A DNA stretch of 64,000 bases from Streptomyces sp. NBC_00341 (GCF_041435055.1 NZ_CP108002.1:1426001-1490000), one strand, 5' to 3'; shown: positions 1 through 12,707, counted from the first letter of the stretch. The notes: generated from the letters alone by a model not told the origin. A program made the numbers and translations.

Positions 1-975
1 GGCAGGATCCGGGAGGCCGCCCTCGGCCGGGCGGCCGGGTCCGGGTCCCTGCTGCCCCTGGTGATCGTCCGGTGCGCGGACTGGGCGCAGCCGGTACGCG
101 AACGGGCCAGGACCCTGCTGTCACGGGAGCCCGCGACCGCCCTCGTGCGGTGGGCCGGGCTGGTGCTGCTGCTCTCCGGGCGCACCCAGGGCCGATTCGC
201 GCTGGACCTGCTCGGACGGGCGCTGAGCGAGGGGCCCGCCGCGTCGGTGGAGGCGGTGCTCGGCAGCGGCGACCGCGCCACCCGCCGGTTCGCCCACCGC
301 ATCGCGCTCGGCCGCGGGCTCCTCGCACCGGACAGGCTGGCCCGCATCGCGGCGAGCACCGACGACACGCCCCTCCAGGACCTGTGCGCGGACGAGGCGG
401 TCGCCTCCATGGGTGAGGAGGACCAGGACGCCGTGGTGAACACGCTCCTGGCGGCCAGGGCCCCGCGCGTGCGCGCCGCGGGCGTCACCGCGCTGCGCCG
501 CACCGGGCGGCACGGCGAGGCCCGCGACTTCCTCGCGGACCGGTCGGGCCCCGTCAGGGCCTGTGCCCGCTACGTGCTGCGGCAGGGCGGGGTGGACCCG
601 CTGCCCCTGTACCGCGCGCTGTGCGCGGCTCCGGCCGAGCGCCCCGGGGCCTGCGCGGGGCTGGGCGAGTGCGGGGTGCCCGGCGACGCCGAGACGCTGT
701 GGCCGCTGCTGGAGCATCCGCTGCCCGCCGTCCGCCTCCACACCGTCGCCGGTCTACGGGCCCTCGACGCCGTGACCCGCCAGCGGCTGACTCCCCTGCT
801 CGACGACCCGTCATCCGCGGTCGTCCGCGCGGCCACCCGGGCGCTGCTGCCGGACGCGGCCGGCTTCTCCCGGGAGTGGCTGTACGACCGGGCGGCGGCG
901 GGCCGGCCGCGTCCGGTGCGGGTGGCGGCGCTTCGGCTGCTGCGTGCGGCAGGCTACTCAGGTCCCACCGGCTGA
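1..975 (+). CDS. HEAT-repeat protein, 5' end outside the window
   Basis: The reading frame is open from base 1, so the N-terminus lies outside the window. About 324 residues are visible. The sequence is a series of 30-35-residue Ala/Leu/Arg-rich helical pairs, with motifs such as 'RAAGVTALRRTG' and 'AVRLHTVAGLRAL', which is the pattern of HEAT/PBS-lyase-type repeats. Such alpha-solenoids act as protein-binding scaffolds; no catalytic residues are seen. A Met/Val start at 61 is possible, but residues 1-20 of the open frame ('REAALGRAAGSGSLLPL') continue the same repeat, so the gene very probably begins upstream. The partner and pathway cannot be read from this sequence. Confidence 0.7.
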   Translation, partial: GRIREAALGRAAGSGSLLPLVIVRCADWAQPVRERARTLLSREPATALVRWAGLVLLLSGRTQGRFALDLLGRALSEGPAASVEAVLGSGDRATRRFAHRIALGRGLLAPDRLARIAASTDDTPLQDLCADEAVASMGEEDQDAVVNTLLAARAPRVRAAGVTALRRTGRHGEARDFLADRSGPVRACARYVLRQGGVDPLPLYRALCAAPAERPGACAGLGECGVPGDAETLWPLLEHPLPAVRLHTVAGLRALDAVTRQRLTPLLDDPSSAVVRAATRALLPDAAGFSREWLYDRAAAGRPRPVRVAALRLLRAAGYSGPTG

Positions 976-1018
976 AATCTCCCTGCCCGCGCGGGGCCCG
1001 GGGAAGATAATCGAACGC

Positions 1019-1612
1019 ATGGGAAAGACATACGAACGCATCGACGGGCGGCTGCGGACCTTCATCGAGGAGCAGCACATCTTCTTCACGGCGACCGCGC
1101 CGCTGGACGGTGACGGCACGGTCAACCTCTCCCCCAAGGGCGTCAGCGGCTCCTTCGTGGTGCTGGACGAACAGCGCGTGGCGTACCTGGACTTCGCCGG
1201 GAGCAATGCGGAGACCGTGGCCCATCTGCGCGAGAACGGCCGGATCACCCTGATGTGGTGCGCCTTCCAGGGGCCGCCGACCATCGTGCGGGTGCACGGC
1301 AGAGGTGAGCCGGTCTTCCGCGACGACGACCGCTTCCCGGGTCTGCTCGGGAGGTTCGACGGGGTGGACGCCTCCCGGCACGGGCTGCGGGCGATCATCG
1401 TGGTGACCGCCGAGCTGATCCGGGACAGCTGCGGATACGCGGTCCCCTTCATGTCGTACAACGAGGACCGGCCGCTGCACGCCAAACGCTTCTCGCGTGA
1501 CGACGACGACTCGCTCAGCGCCTACTTCGCCAAGAAGGACCACATCGCCACCAGCATCGACGGGCTGCCGGGACTGCCGCTCCCGCTGCCCGCCATGCCG
1601 CCCGCGCAGTGA
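1019..1612 (+). CDS. Pyridoxamine 5'-phosphate oxidase family protein
   Basis: 197 residues beginning MGKTYERIDGR. The N-terminal two thirds match the FMN-binding split-barrel (PPOX) fold: 'FFTATAPLDGDGTVNLSPKG' is the typical first strand pair, followed by 'VAYLDFAGSNAETVAHLRENGRI'. Family members bind FMN or F420 and reduce or oxidise small molecules; the substrate here is unknown. An in-frame GTG start at 944 would overlap the HEAT gene. I prefer the ATG at 1019 because the residues upstream of it have no PPOX character. Cytoplasmic, with no signal peptide. Confidence 0.75.
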   Translation: MGKTYERIDGRLRTFIEEQHIFFTATAPLDGDGTVNLSPKGVSGSFVVLDEQRVAYLDFAGSNAETVAHLRENGRITLMWCAFQGPPTIVRVHGRGEPVFRDDDRFPGLLGRFDGVDASRHGLRAIIVVTAELIRDSCGYAVPFMSYNEDRPLHAKRFSRDDDDSLSAYFAKKDHIATSIDGLPGLPLPLPAMPPAQ

Positions 1613-1676
1613 GCGGTTGGGCCGTACGGAGCAGGCGCGCGGGTGGTGGCGCTCCGGCCGGTCTACGGTCCGGGAC

Positions 1677-2378
1677 ATGCGCAGATGTCTGGTCGCCGCT
1701 TCGGCACTCCTCGCCCTCACCGCCCTCGTCGGGGCCCGGCCGCCGGCGGACCCGCCGCTGCCCGGACGGCTGGCCGACACGGGCGGCGGCTCCCAGCTGA
1801 TCACCGCGGAGGCCTCCGCCACCGGGGCCACCACGGGCACGGTCACCTGGTGGAGCAGGCGCTCCGGGCAGTGGGTGGCGGCCGGTTCCGCACCCGCCCG
1901 CTTCGGGGCCAACGGGCTGGCCGAGGGCGCCACGCGCAAGCAGGGCACGAACACCACGCCCACCGGGCTCTACGGACTGCCGTACGCCTTCGGGGTGGCG
2001 GCGGCCCCGCCCGGTACCCGCTACCCCTACCGCCGGGTCCACAACGGGTCCTGGTGGTGCCAGGACAACGCGGCGCGGGCGTACAACCGGTGGGTGGAGC
2101 CGCGGCCCGCCGACTGCCGCGCCTCCGAGGCCGAGCACCTGATCACGTATCCGGCGCAGTACGCCCGTGCGCTGCTCGTCGGCTTCAACTACGAACGTCC
2201 GGTGCGCGGGCGCGGAGCCGGAATCTTTCTGCACGTCAACGGGCGCGGTGCGACCGCCGGTTGCGTCTCCGTACCGGCGGCCGCGATGGACCGGATCCTG
2301 GCCTGGGCCGATCCCGCCCGTCATCCGCACCTCGCGATCGGGACCCGTTCCGGCCCGACCGCGATCACCCGCTACTGA
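1677..2378 (+). CDS. Secreted L,D-transpeptidase (YkuD fold)
   Basis: 233 residues. MRRCLVAASALLALTALVGA is a signal peptide. The C-terminal half carries the YkuD catalytic signature around residues 187-199, 'HVNGRGATAGCVSV', with the nucleophilic Cys near residue 196 and the His upstream in the same motif. These enzymes form 3-3 peptidoglycan crosslinks or attach proteins to peptidoglycan outside the membrane. The start is the ATG at 1677; the frame is open further upstream (to 1497), but that stretch lies inside the PPOX gene. The gene ends three bases from the stop of convergent argR, leaving no room for a terminator between them. Confidence 0.8.
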   Translation: MRRCLVAASALLALTALVGARPPADPPLPGRLADTGGGSQLITAEASATGATTGTVTWWSRRSGQWVAAGSAPARFGANGLAEGATRKQGTNTTPTGLYGLPYAFGVAAAPPGTRYPYRRVHNGSWWCQDNAARAYNRWVEPRPADCRASEAEHLITYPAQYARALLVGFNYERPVRGRGAGIFLHVNGRGATAGCVSVPAAAMDRILAWADPARHPHLAIGTRSGPTAITRY

Positions 2379-2381
2379 GCC

Positions 2382-2918
2382 TCAGCGGTCGTTCTGCGCG
2401 AGCCGCAGCAGATGGTCGGCCAGCGCCTGTCCGCCCGCCGGGTCGCGGCTGATCAGCATCAGCGTGTCGTCCCCGGCGATGGTGCCGAGGATGTCGTGCA
2501 ATTCGGCCTGGTCGATGGAGGAGGCGAGGAACTGGGCGGCGCCCGGAGGCGTGCGCAGCACCACGAGGTTGGCCGAGGCCTCCGCCGAGATGAGCAGTTC
2601 GGCGGAGAGGCGCCGCATCCGCTCCTCCTTCGCGGAGCCGCCGAGCGGTGCGTGCGGGGTGCGGAAACCGCCCTCGCTCGGCACCGCGTAGATCAGCTCG
2701 CCGCCGGTGTTGCGGATCTTCACCGCGCCCAGTTCGTCCAGGTCCCGGGAGAGCGTCGCCTGGGTGACGCTCAGTCCGTCGTCGCCGAGGAGCTTGGCCA
2801 GCTGGCTCTGCGAGCGCACCGGCAGCCGGTTCAGGATGTCCACGATCCGGCGGTGGCGTGCGGTGCGGGTCTGCGGCACGGACGGCCCGCCGTGCTCGGA
2901 TTCCTGCGCCTCGGTCAT
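2382..2918 (-). CDS. argR: Arginine repressor ArgR
   Basis: 178 residues. The N-terminal winged HTH (about residues 18-85) contains '[18 protein letters not shown]', the ArgR DNA-recognition helix. The C-terminal domain carries '[13 protein letters not shown]' (about 145-157), the Gly-Asp-Asp segment that binds arginine at the trimer interface. ArgR hexamers with bound arginine repress arginine biosynthesis. It is the last gene of the arg operon, 25 bp after argD. The frame is open to 3020 inside argD, but the ATG at 2918 has a GAGG about 7 bases upstream and gives the normal family length. It probably acts on the promoter in front of argC in this same window. Confidence 0.95.
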   Translation of the reverse strand: MTEAQESEHGGPSVPQTRTARHRRIVDILNRLPVRSQSQLAKLLGDDGLSVTQATLSRDLDELGAVKIRNTGGELIYAVPSEGGFRTPHAPLGGSAKEERMRRLSAELLISAEASANLVVLRTPPGAAQFLASSIDQAELHDILGTIAGDDTLMLISRDPAGGQALADHLLRLAQNDR

Positions 2919-2943
2919 CGTCGTCGCCTCATTCTCCGGAACG

Positions 2944-4134
2944 TCATTCTCCGGATCGTCCGTGTGCCGCGTCGAGTACGCCGGGAAGTGCCCGGAGGAA
3001 CGTGTCCACCTCCGCGTCACCGATGATCAGGGGCGGCATCAGCCGTACGACATCGGGTGCGGGTGCGTTCACCAGGAGTCCGGCTCCCTGAGCCGCCTGC
3101 TGCACCTGGGGTGCGAGGGGCTCGGTGAGCACGATACCCAGCAGCAGCCCGGAGCCCCGGACATGGGAGACCAGGGGGTGTCCCAGTCCCTCCACGCCCT
3201 CGCGGATCCGCTCGCCGAGCCGCTTCACGTTGTCCAGCGCGCCATCGGCGGCCAGGGTGTCCAGGACCGCGAGTCCGGCGGCGCAGGCGACCGGGTTGCC
3301 GCCGAACGTCGTGCCGTGCTGGCCGGGCGACAGCAGCTCCGCGGCCGCGCCGAACGCCACGGTGGCGCCGATCGGCAGTCCGCCGCCGAGCCCCTTGGCG
3401 AGCGTGACGAGGTCGGGCTCCACGCCCTGGTGCTGCTGGTGCTCGAACCAGGTGCCGCACCGGCCGATGCCCGTCTGCACCTCGTCCAGGACCAGCAGGG
3501 TGCCGGTGGCCCGGGTGATCTCCCGGGCCGCCTCCAGGTAGCCCTTGGGCGGGACGACGACGCCGTTCTCGCCCTGGACCGGCTCGATGATCAGCAGCGC
3601 GGTCTCGGTGGTCACCGCGGCCCGCAGCGCCTCGGCGTCCCCGTACGGGACGTGCGTGACGTCGCCGGGCAGCGGGACGAACGGCTCGCGCTTCTTGGGC
3701 TGTCCGGTGAGCGCCAGGGCGCCCATCGTCCGGCCGTGGAAGCCGCCGTCGGTGGCGACCATGTGGGTACGCCCGGTCAGCCGGCCGATCTTGAACGCGG
3801 CCTCGTTGGCCTCGGCGCCCGAGTTGGAGAAGTAGACCTTCCCGGTGCGGCCGAAGAGCTGGAGCAGCCGCTCGGCGAGCGCGACGGGCGGTTCGGCGAT
3901 GAAGAGGTTGGAGACGTGGCCGAGGGAGGCGATCTGGGCGGAGACCGCCTCGACGATCGCGGGGTGGGCGTGGCCCAGCGCGTTCACCGCGATGCCGCCG
4001 ACGAAGTCGAGGTACCGGGTGCCGTCGGCGTCCCACACCTGGGCGCCCTCGCCGCGGACGAGGGACAGCTTCGGGGTGCCGTAGTTGTCCATCAGCGCGG
4101 TCTGCCAGCGCTGCGAGAGCTCGGCGTTGGTCAT
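2944..4134 (-). CDS. argD: Acetylornithine aminotransferase
   Basis: 396 residues, class III PLP aminotransferase. It converts N-acetylglutamate-5-semialdehyde to N2-acetylornithine using glutamate. Visible marks are '[18 protein letters not shown]' (phosphate-binding region), '[13 protein letters not shown]' (Asp contacting the PLP ring) and '[11 protein letters not shown]' with the Schiff-base Lys near residue 247. The start ATG (4134-4132) overlaps the argB stop as ATGA, so it is translationally coupled to argB. In-frame sequence upstream of this ATG lies inside argB and is not part of the protein. Confidence 0.96.
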   Translation of the reverse strand: MTNAELSQRWQTALMDNYGTPKLSLVRGEGAQVWDADGTRYLDFVGGIAVNALGHAHPAIVEAVSAQIASLGHVSNLFIAEPPVALAERLLQLFGRTGKVYFSNSGAEANEAAFKIGRLTGRTHMVATDGGFHGRTMGALALTGQPKKREPFVPLPGDVTHVPYGDAEALRAAVTTETALLIIEPVQGENGVVVPPKGYLEAAREITRATGTLLVLDEVQTGIGRCGTWFEHQQHQGVEPDLVTLAKGLGGGLPIGATVAFGAAAELLSPGQHGTTFGGNPVACAAGLAVLDTLAADGALDNVKRLGERIREGVEGLGHPLVSHVRGSGLLLGIVLTEPLAPQVQQAAQGAGLLVNAPAPDVVRLMPPLIIGDAEVDTFLRALPGVLDAAHGRSGE

Positions 4135-5029
4135 GCTTCCCCCTGTGCGTCGGGCACGACCATCGTGCCGATTCCCTCGTCGGTGAAGATCTCCAGCAGG
4201 ATCGAGTGCTGGACCCGGCCGTCGATGACCCGGGCGGTCTCGACGCCGTTGCGCACGGCGTGCAGGCAGCCCTGCATCTTGGGCACCATGCCGCTGGAGA
4301 GCTCCGGCAGGAGCTTCTCCAGTTCGGTGGCCGTGAGGCGGCTGATCACGTCGTCGCTGTTGGGCCAGTCCTCGTAGAGGCCCTCGACGTCGGTGAGGAC
4401 CATCAGCGTCTCGGCGTTGAGCGCGGCGGCGAGCGCGGCGGCCGCGGTGTCGGCGTTGACGTTGTAGACGTGGTTGTCCTCCGCCGAGCGGGCGATGGAG
4501 GAGATGACCGGGATGCGGCCGTCGTCCAGGAGTGCCTGGATGGCCCCGGTGTCGATGGCGGTGATCTCCCCGACCCGGCCGATGTCGACGGCCTCGCCGT
4601 CGATGACGGGCCGGTGCTGGATGGCGGTGATGGTGTGGGCGTCCTCGCCGGTCATGCCGACGGCGAGCGGCCCGTGCTGGTTGAGCAGGCCCACCAGCTC
4701 GCGCTGGACCTGTCCGGCGAGCACCATCCGTACGACGTCCATCGCCTCCGGCGTGGTGACGCGCAGTCCGGCCTTGAACTCGCTGACCAGGCCCTGCTTG
4801 TCGAGCTGGGCGCTGATCTGCGGGCCGCCGCCGTGCACGACGACGGGCTTGAGGCCCGCGTGCCGCAGGAAGACGACGTCCTGCGCGAAGGCGGCCTTCA
4901 GCTCCTCGTCGATCATGGCGTTGCCGCCGAACTTGATGACGACGGTCTTGCCGTTGTGCCGGGTCAGCCAGGGCAGCGCCTCGATGAGGATCTGCGCCTT
5001 CGGGAGTGCGGTGTGCTTCCGCGCGGTGG

Positions 5030-5033
<4 letters not shown>
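4131..5033 (-). CDS. argB: N-acetylglutamate kinase
   Basis: 300 residues, amino-acid kinase fold. It phosphorylates N-acetylglutamate with ATP, the second step of ornithine synthesis and the usual point of arginine feedback. '[10 protein letters not shown]' (residues 31-40) holds the nucleotide-binding Lys, and '[10 protein letters not shown]' is the glycine loop that binds the acetylglutamate carboxylate. The ATG at 5033 overlaps the argJ TGA (ATGA), and its own TGA overlaps the argD ATG. The N-terminal extension before the kinase core ([19 protein letters not shown]) resembles that of arginine-sensitive enzymes; whether this one is inhibited by arginine is an inference. Confidence 0.96.
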
Positions 5034-8289
<3,256 letters not shown>

Positions 8290-8405
8290 CGGCGGATACC
8301 CGGGTGCCACTGACCCCTCGGGCGCCTGAAGGGCGCGTGGGGCCTGGGCAAGTAACACCGGACCGGCCATGAGCGTCAGCCACGCGCGGGAAGGGCGAGC
8401 CGGTC

Positions 8406-9326
8406 TCAGTTTCTGCGGTCGATCTTCTTCTCCCGCATCAGCTCCCGCAGCTCCGGCTCGGACAGCGGGTGCAGCGTGTCCAGGAGGCGGCGCAGCCCGG
8501 GTTCGTCCAGGGTCTGGCTGCTCACCTCGGCCTCCGCGCCGCGGAGGCGGCGGGTGAGGCTGATGGCGCTGCCGCCGGGGAAGGCGTGGACCGTGCGCAT
8601 CCCGCCGTGCGCGTCCACCGTGCAGGAATCGCCCTTCCTCACCGGCTCTGGGCACCGGGCCGCAGGAGTGGGTGTCGGGCGCAGGTTGATGTCCGCGTAC
8701 CCCGTGCTGTTCCGCCCGGTGGGGCGGTACTCGACCCTGAAGTAGCCGGGACCGGCCTCGGCGCGGGACAGCTCCATGCCGGCCGGCGCGGCGGCCAGGT
8801 AGAGCAGCTCAGCGTGTTCCCGGTAGCGCGCGACCTCCGCCTCGCGCTGCCGCTCCCGCGACTGTGCCGGACCGACGAAGCACCCGTAGGCCACCGCGGC
8901 CGCCAGCACGGCCACCGCCCCCAGCCGCACCCACCGGTGCGGCACGAAGAACGCCGCGGCCACCGCGTAGGGCACGCCCGTCAGCGCGAAGCGGGCGCCG
9001 GCGCTCCCGAAATCGACATCACGGCCGTAGGCGGCCAGCCCTGCCAGGACTCCGAGCGTGCCGAGGACGAAGACCGCAACCGCCCAGCCGAACCGCCGCG
9101 ACGCGGTGTCGCACAGCGGCACCACGGCCCGCACCGGGATGCCCGTCACGGTCAGCAGGCCCACGGCGAGCGGCGCTCCGAGGACGAGGACCGGAACCGT
9201 CGCGGCGAACCCGCCGCCCCACGCCGAAGCCAGCAGCATGAACCCGAGCGCCGGCACCATAACCGCCATCGCCGCCCAGACCAGGAGGATATGAAGGGCC
9301 GTCAGCACGCGTCTGTCACTCGTCAT
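8406..9326 (-). CDS. Membrane protein of unknown function
   Basis: 306 residues. About five hydrophobic helices occupy the first 155 residues, for example 'ALHILLVWAAMAVMVPALGF', 'VPVLVLGAPLAVGLLTV', 'WAVAVFVLGTLGVLAGLA' and 'LGAVAVLAAAVAYGCFV'. A soluble domain of about 150 residues follows, with two Cys ('AARCPEPVRKGDSCTVD') that could form a disulfide if it lies outside the cell. I do not recognise the family. The start is the ATG at 9326 (AGGA about 9 bases upstream); a GTG at 9362 is possible but adds only 12 residues. It ends with a charged tail. Confidence 0.6.
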   Translation of the reverse strand: MTSDRRVLTALHILLVWAAMAVMVPALGFMLLASAWGGGFAATVPVLVLGAPLAVGLLTVTGIPVRAVVPLCDTASRRFGWAVAVFVLGTLGVLAGLAAYGRDVDFGSAGARFALTGVPYAVAAAFFVPHRWVRLGAVAVLAAAVAYGCFVGPAQSRERQREAEVARYREHAELLYLAAAPAGMELSRAEAGPGYFRVEYRPTGRNSTGYADINLRPTPTPAARCPEPVRKGDSCTVDAHGGMRTVHAFPGGSAISLTRRLRGAEAEVSSQTLDEPGLRRLLDTLHPLSEPELRELMREKKIDRRN

Positions 9327-9405
9327 GCCGCGGATCCTGGCAGGCGCCCCTCCCTCGTACATGAGTGCGCGTACTCAGCTCACACGCGACCGCCGGCAGA
9401 CGCCG

Positions 9406-10245
9406 CTACTCGGTGAGGCTCTGGGTTCCCACGACGGACAGGAAGTCGAGGCGCTCCGCGTCACGGGTCCCGGGCTGTGCGGTGTAGACCATGACGCGCA
9501 GGCTGCTGCCCGCGACGTTCAGGACGTCGCAGTCGAGGGTGAGGGAGCCGACGTGGGGGTGATCGATGATTTTGCGGCCTGCTTCGTGTTCTGCGGCCGT
9601 GCCGCTTTCCCAGAGGCCGGCGAATTGGGCGCTGTGCGTGCGAAGTTTCTCAATCAGCGATTTCAGCGCGGGGTCGTGGGGGTATTGACCGCTGGTGCGT
9701 TTCAGATCGGCGGCCAGGAGTTCCCGGAGTTCTCCGTTCGACTGCGGAGTATGGCGCACGCGGGTTCTGGAACTGACGAAGGCCCGCCAGGCGGCATTCA
9801 GGTCTTCGCCGTGCCATTCGCCCATGAGGGCCGTGTAGAGGGGGTTGGCGAGGAGCTGGGTCCAGGCCGCGTCGTAGACGGCGACGGGGGTGGTGACGAG
9901 CCGGTCGAGGATGCGGTGAATGCCGGGTGTGAGGTGGCGGGGGATGAGGCCGGCGCCCGGCGGCGCCAGTCCTGCCAGGCGGAACAGGTGCTCCCGCTCA
10001 CCCGGGGCGAGGCGGAGGGCGCGGGCGAGGGCCTCGACCACCTGGGAGGAGGGGTGGGTGGCCCGTCCCTGTTCGAGGCGGACGATGTAGTCGGCGGAGA
10101 TGCCGGCGAGCTGGGAGAGCTCTTCCCGGCGCAGGCCGGGGGCGCGTCTGCGGCTCGTGGCGGGCAGGCCGACCGTTTCCGGGGTGACACGGTCGCGCCA
10201 GGCGCGCAGGGCCCCGCCCAGTTCTGTATGAACCATGTCGGCCAT
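9406..10245 (-). CDS. XRE-family regulator with MmyB-like ligand domain
   Basis: 279 residues from MADMVHTELGG. The N-terminal HTH (about residues 35-85) includes 'LRREELSQLAGISADYIVRLEQGRA', the usual MmyB/XRE signature. The rest, 'ILDRLVTTPVAVYDAAWTQLLANPLYTALMGE' onward, matches the MmyB-like ligand-binding domain (PAS-like, thought to bind a fatty acid). In Streptomyces such regulators typically control a divergent dehydrogenase or reductase gene, and here one lies 161 bp away. Regulation of that SDR is therefore likely but inferred. Confidence 0.85.
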   Translation of the reverse strand: MADMVHTELGGALRAWRDRVTPETVGLPATSRRRAPGLRREELSQLAGISADYIVRLEQGRATHPSSQVVEALARALRLAPGEREHLFRLAGLAPPGAGLIPRHLTPGIHRILDRLVTTPVAVYDAAWTQLLANPLYTALMGEWHGEDLNAAWRAFVSSRTRVRHTPQSNGELRELLAADLKRTSGQYPHDPALKSLIEKLRTHSAQFAGLWESGTAAEHEAGRKIIDHPHVGSLTLDCDVLNVAGSSLRVMVYTAQPGTRDAERLDFLSVVGTQSLTE

Positions 10246-10406
10246 TGTGGCAAACCCGGACCGGCTCTTTCCTGGTACCGCGAGTCCCAGGAAAACGCGT
10301 CCGCTATCTGACAGCCGGAGAATGCCCCAGGCTGGTGGCACGGCGGAAACGCCGGCGGCGGAGAGAAACCCTGAGCCGGCAGCCGCAGACCGAAAGGAAC
10401 ACCCCC

Positions 10407-11186
10407 ATGAGCAAGCTCGCTCTTGTCACCGGCGCGACCTCCGGCATCGGCCGGGCATTCGCCGAGCGCTTCGCCGCCGACGGCTACGACCTGATCGTCG
10501 TCGGCCGCCGCCGGGACCGTCTCGCGGCGTTCGCCTCCGGTCATCCCGGGGTGACGGTGCGCACGGTCGCCGCGGACCTGTCCACGGAGGAGGGCATCGA
10601 CTCCGTCGCGGAGTACTGCGCCAATGAGCCACTGGACGTTCTGGTCAACAACGCCGGTGTCTCCCACTACATGCCGCTGGCCGAGCTGCCCGCCGACAAG
10701 GCCCGCGAACTGATCAACGTCAAGGTTCTCGCCCCCACCCTGCTGATGCGCGCCGCCGTCGGCGGGATGCAGCGGCGCGGCACCGGCGCCCTCATCAACG
10801 TCGCCGGGATGATCGCCTTCTCCGGCCCCGCCGACCCCTCGGTGATGCCGCGCCGCGCCGTGTACGCGGGTACCCTCGCCCACCTCGTGGCCATGACCCA
10901 GGCGCTCAGCGCCGAGCTGGCGGGCACGGGTGTCAGGGCCCATGTGGTCTGCCCCGGCGTCGTCGCCACCGAATTCCACTCCGCCCAGGGCCTGGACATG
11001 AGCACCGTGCCCCGCATGAGCGCCGAAGACCTCGTCACGGGCACTCTGCGCGGCCTGGAGCTCGGTGAGGTCGTCAGCGCCCCGGGCGTCGAGGATCCCG
11101 GGCTCCTCCAGGACGTCTTCGCCGCGGACCTGGCGGCCTTCGGTGGCCAGAGCCCGCAGCTGGCCACCCGGTACCGGAGCAGCTGA
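10407..11186 (+). CDS. Short-chain dehydrogenase/reductase
   Basis: 259 residues. The N-terminal 'LVTGATSGIGRAFAERFAAD' is the classical TGxxxGIG NAD(P)-binding motif, and 'VNNAGVSHY' is the NNAG structural motif. The usual catalytic YxxxK is not standard: at that position the protein reads 'PRRAVYAGTLAHLVAM', with Tyr present but no Lys four residues on. Activity as a normal SDR oxidoreductase is thus uncertain. The ATG at 10407 has GAAAGGAA upstream. Substrate unknown; its likely regulator is the divergent XRE gene. Confidence 0.75.
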   Translation: MSKLALVTGATSGIGRAFAERFAADGYDLIVVGRRRDRLAAFASGHPGVTVRTVAADLSTEEGIDSVAEYCANEPLDVLVNNAGVSHYMPLAELPADKARELINVKVLAPTLLMRAAVGGMQRRGTGALINVAGMIAFSGPADPSVMPRRAVYAGTLAHLVAMTQALSAELAGTGVRAHVVCPGVVATEFHSAQGLDMSTVPRMSAEDLVTGTLRGLELGEVVSAPGVEDPGLLQDVFAADLAAFGGQSPQLATRYRSS

Positions 11187-11238
11187 TCCGGCACCCCGTC
11201 CGAGGTACGCGCCGCTCCCCGGCGGCCTCCGGGCCCCG

Positions 11239-12153
11239 TCAGGCCGCGGAGCGGGGGAGGCCGGTGGACCGGTACTCCTCCACGATCCGGTAGCCGACGC
11301 TCGTGTACAGGTTCATCGCCACCTCGTTGCCGCCCCAGACGGTGAACATCAGCACCGCGTCACCGGCCGCGAGCGTCGCCTGTTCGCCGGCCGCCATCGC
11401 GGCCCGGCCGTACCCGTTGCCCCGGTACCGCTCGTCGATGTGGAGCGAGTAGCCGTACGTGACTCCCGGGAGGTGCCCGTGCTTCAGCCAGCCGGTGCCG
11501 ATCGGCTCACCCGCCACCTCAATGACCAGGAGCGTGGTCCCGGGCGTCGCCAGGCCCTCGGGAATCAGCTTCGCGAAGTCGTCGTCGGACTTGCGCGCGG
11601 CGTCCTCGGGGCTCTTGGCCCCCGACCGGACGATGTCATCGACGTAGGCGAGCTTCTCGGCGGCCAGCCACTCGGGGTATTCGGCCGGCGTCATCGGCCG
11701 TGCGCTGACGCCGTCGACCGGTTCCGGCGGGGAGGCGATGCGCCGCGCCCTGAGCTGACCCCGGACGCCGTACCCGTCGAACAGTGAGCCGACGGGCTCG
11801 GTGATCCGGATGCCCATCCGGCCCGCGCCGCGCTCCGCGCACCATTCCTCCGCCCAGTCCCTGGCGGCTTCCTCGTACCCCTGGCCCGCGTGGTCCGCCT
11901 CGACGCGGAGGTCGACTATGCGCCCCGTGGGCACCCCGCCGTCGTCCTCCACGGACACCGCGACGTATCCCACCCGCGTCCCGGCGTGGGTGATCCCGGC
12001 GACGGTCCGGTCGCCGGGCTTGCCGCGCATCTCCTCGATGGTCCGCTGCGTCGCCGCGTCACCGAGCCCGGCCGCCAGGAGCGTGGCGGTCAGCCGCCGC
12101 TCGAAGTCCTTCTGCCAATCCGCGCTGTCGCCAAGGGCGTTGAATTCTGTCAC
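11239..12153 (-). CDS. GNAT-family N-acetyltransferase, two-domain
   Basis: 304 residues beginning at GTG. Two GNAT-like halves are visible. The first has 'RIVDLRVEADHAGQGYEEAARDWAEEW' (residues about 75-105); the second has 'LHIDERYRGNGYGRAAMAAGEQAT' (about 237-260), a good acetyl-CoA pyrophosphate loop (R-x-x-G-x-G). 'GNEVAMNLYTSVGYRIVEEY' is the usual C-terminal strand and helix. The first half has a degenerate loop (HAGQGYEEA), so probably only the second half binds acetyl-CoA. Target unknown. It follows the SDR gene convergently, 52 bp away. Confidence 0.8.
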   Translation of the reverse strand: MTEFNALGDSADWQKDFERRLTATLLAAGLGDAATQRTIEEMRGKPGDRTVAGITHAGTRVGYVAVSVEDDGGVPTGRIVDLRVEADHAGQGYEEAARDWAEEWCAERGAGRMGIRITEPVGSLFDGYGVRGQLRARRIASPPEPVDGVSARPMTPAEYPEWLAAEKLAYVDDIVRSGAKSPEDAARKSDDDFAKLIPEGLATPGTTLLVIEVAGEPIGTGWLKHGHLPGVTYGYSLHIDERYRGNGYGRAAMAAGEQATLAAGDAVLMFTVWGGNEVAMNLYTSVGYRIVEEYRSTGLPRSAA

Positions 12154-12162
12154 CCGGTCACA

Positions 12163-12573
12163 CTAGGGCGTGCCCCCGCTCTCCTCGCCGCTCTCCCTGT
12201 TGGCGCGGTCGATCTCGGCCATGTGCTCCTCCGCCCAGGCACGCACCATGGCCAGCGGTTCCTCCAGGGACAGGCCGAGCGGGGTGAGCCGGTAGTGGAC
12301 GCGTGGCGGCACCGTCGGCTCCACCCGGCGCTCGGCCAGACCGTCGCGGGTCAGCCCCTGGAGGGTGGCGGACAGCATCTTCTGCGAGATACCGGGCATC
12401 CTGCGCCGCAGCTCCGCGAAGCGCACCTCCCCCGGGGACGCCTCCGCCAGCACTTTGACGGCCATCGACATCCACTTCGTGCCGATCCGGTCGAGCAGGC
12501 CGCGGGTCGGGCACTTCGGGTCGAACAGGTCTCCGCGACCGCCCTGCGGGGACCGTCGCGCCGTAGAGGTCAC
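12163..12573 (-). CDS. HxlR-family transcriptional regulator
   Basis: 136 residues. The core 'CPTRGLLDRIGTKWMSMAVKVLAE' with a Cys near residue 21, then 'FAELRRRMPGISQKMLSATLQGLTRDGLAERRV', is the HxlR winged-helix signature. Members respond to aldehydes or redox signals and often control a divergent gene. The start is GTG at 12573. It lies back to back with the hydrolase at 12708; the intervening region carries three copies of TAGTNACC (see 12622-12657). Confidence 0.88.
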   Translation of the reverse strand: MTSTARRSPQGGRGDLFDPKCPTRGLLDRIGTKWMSMAVKVLAEASPGEVRFAELRRRMPGISQKMLSATLQGLTRDGLAERRVEPTVPPRVHYRLTPLGLSLEEPLAMVRAWAEEHMAEIDRANRESGEESGGTP

Positions 12574-12621
12574 CTGGAGCTCACCACCTGAGGCGGAAGT
12601 GCCGTCTTGGCACCCCCGTAG

Positions 12622-12657
12622 TAGTTACCTATCGTTTTGTAGTCACCAATAGTAACC
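12622..12657. promoter_or_regulatory. Candidate HxlR operator: three TAGTNACC repeats
   Basis: TAGTTACC (12622-12629), TAGTCACC (12640-12647) and TAGTAACC (12650-12657) are direct repeats on the plus strand, in an AT-rich patch between the divergent HxlR and hydrolase genes. The last two start 10 bases apart, about one helical turn. Position and repetition suggest the binding site of the HxlR protein and overlapping promoters; this is inference. Confidence 0.45.
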
Positions 12658-12707
12658 ACGCTCAGTGGCCCACGAGCCGCACCGCCCGAGCCGATCCGGA
12701 GTCCACC

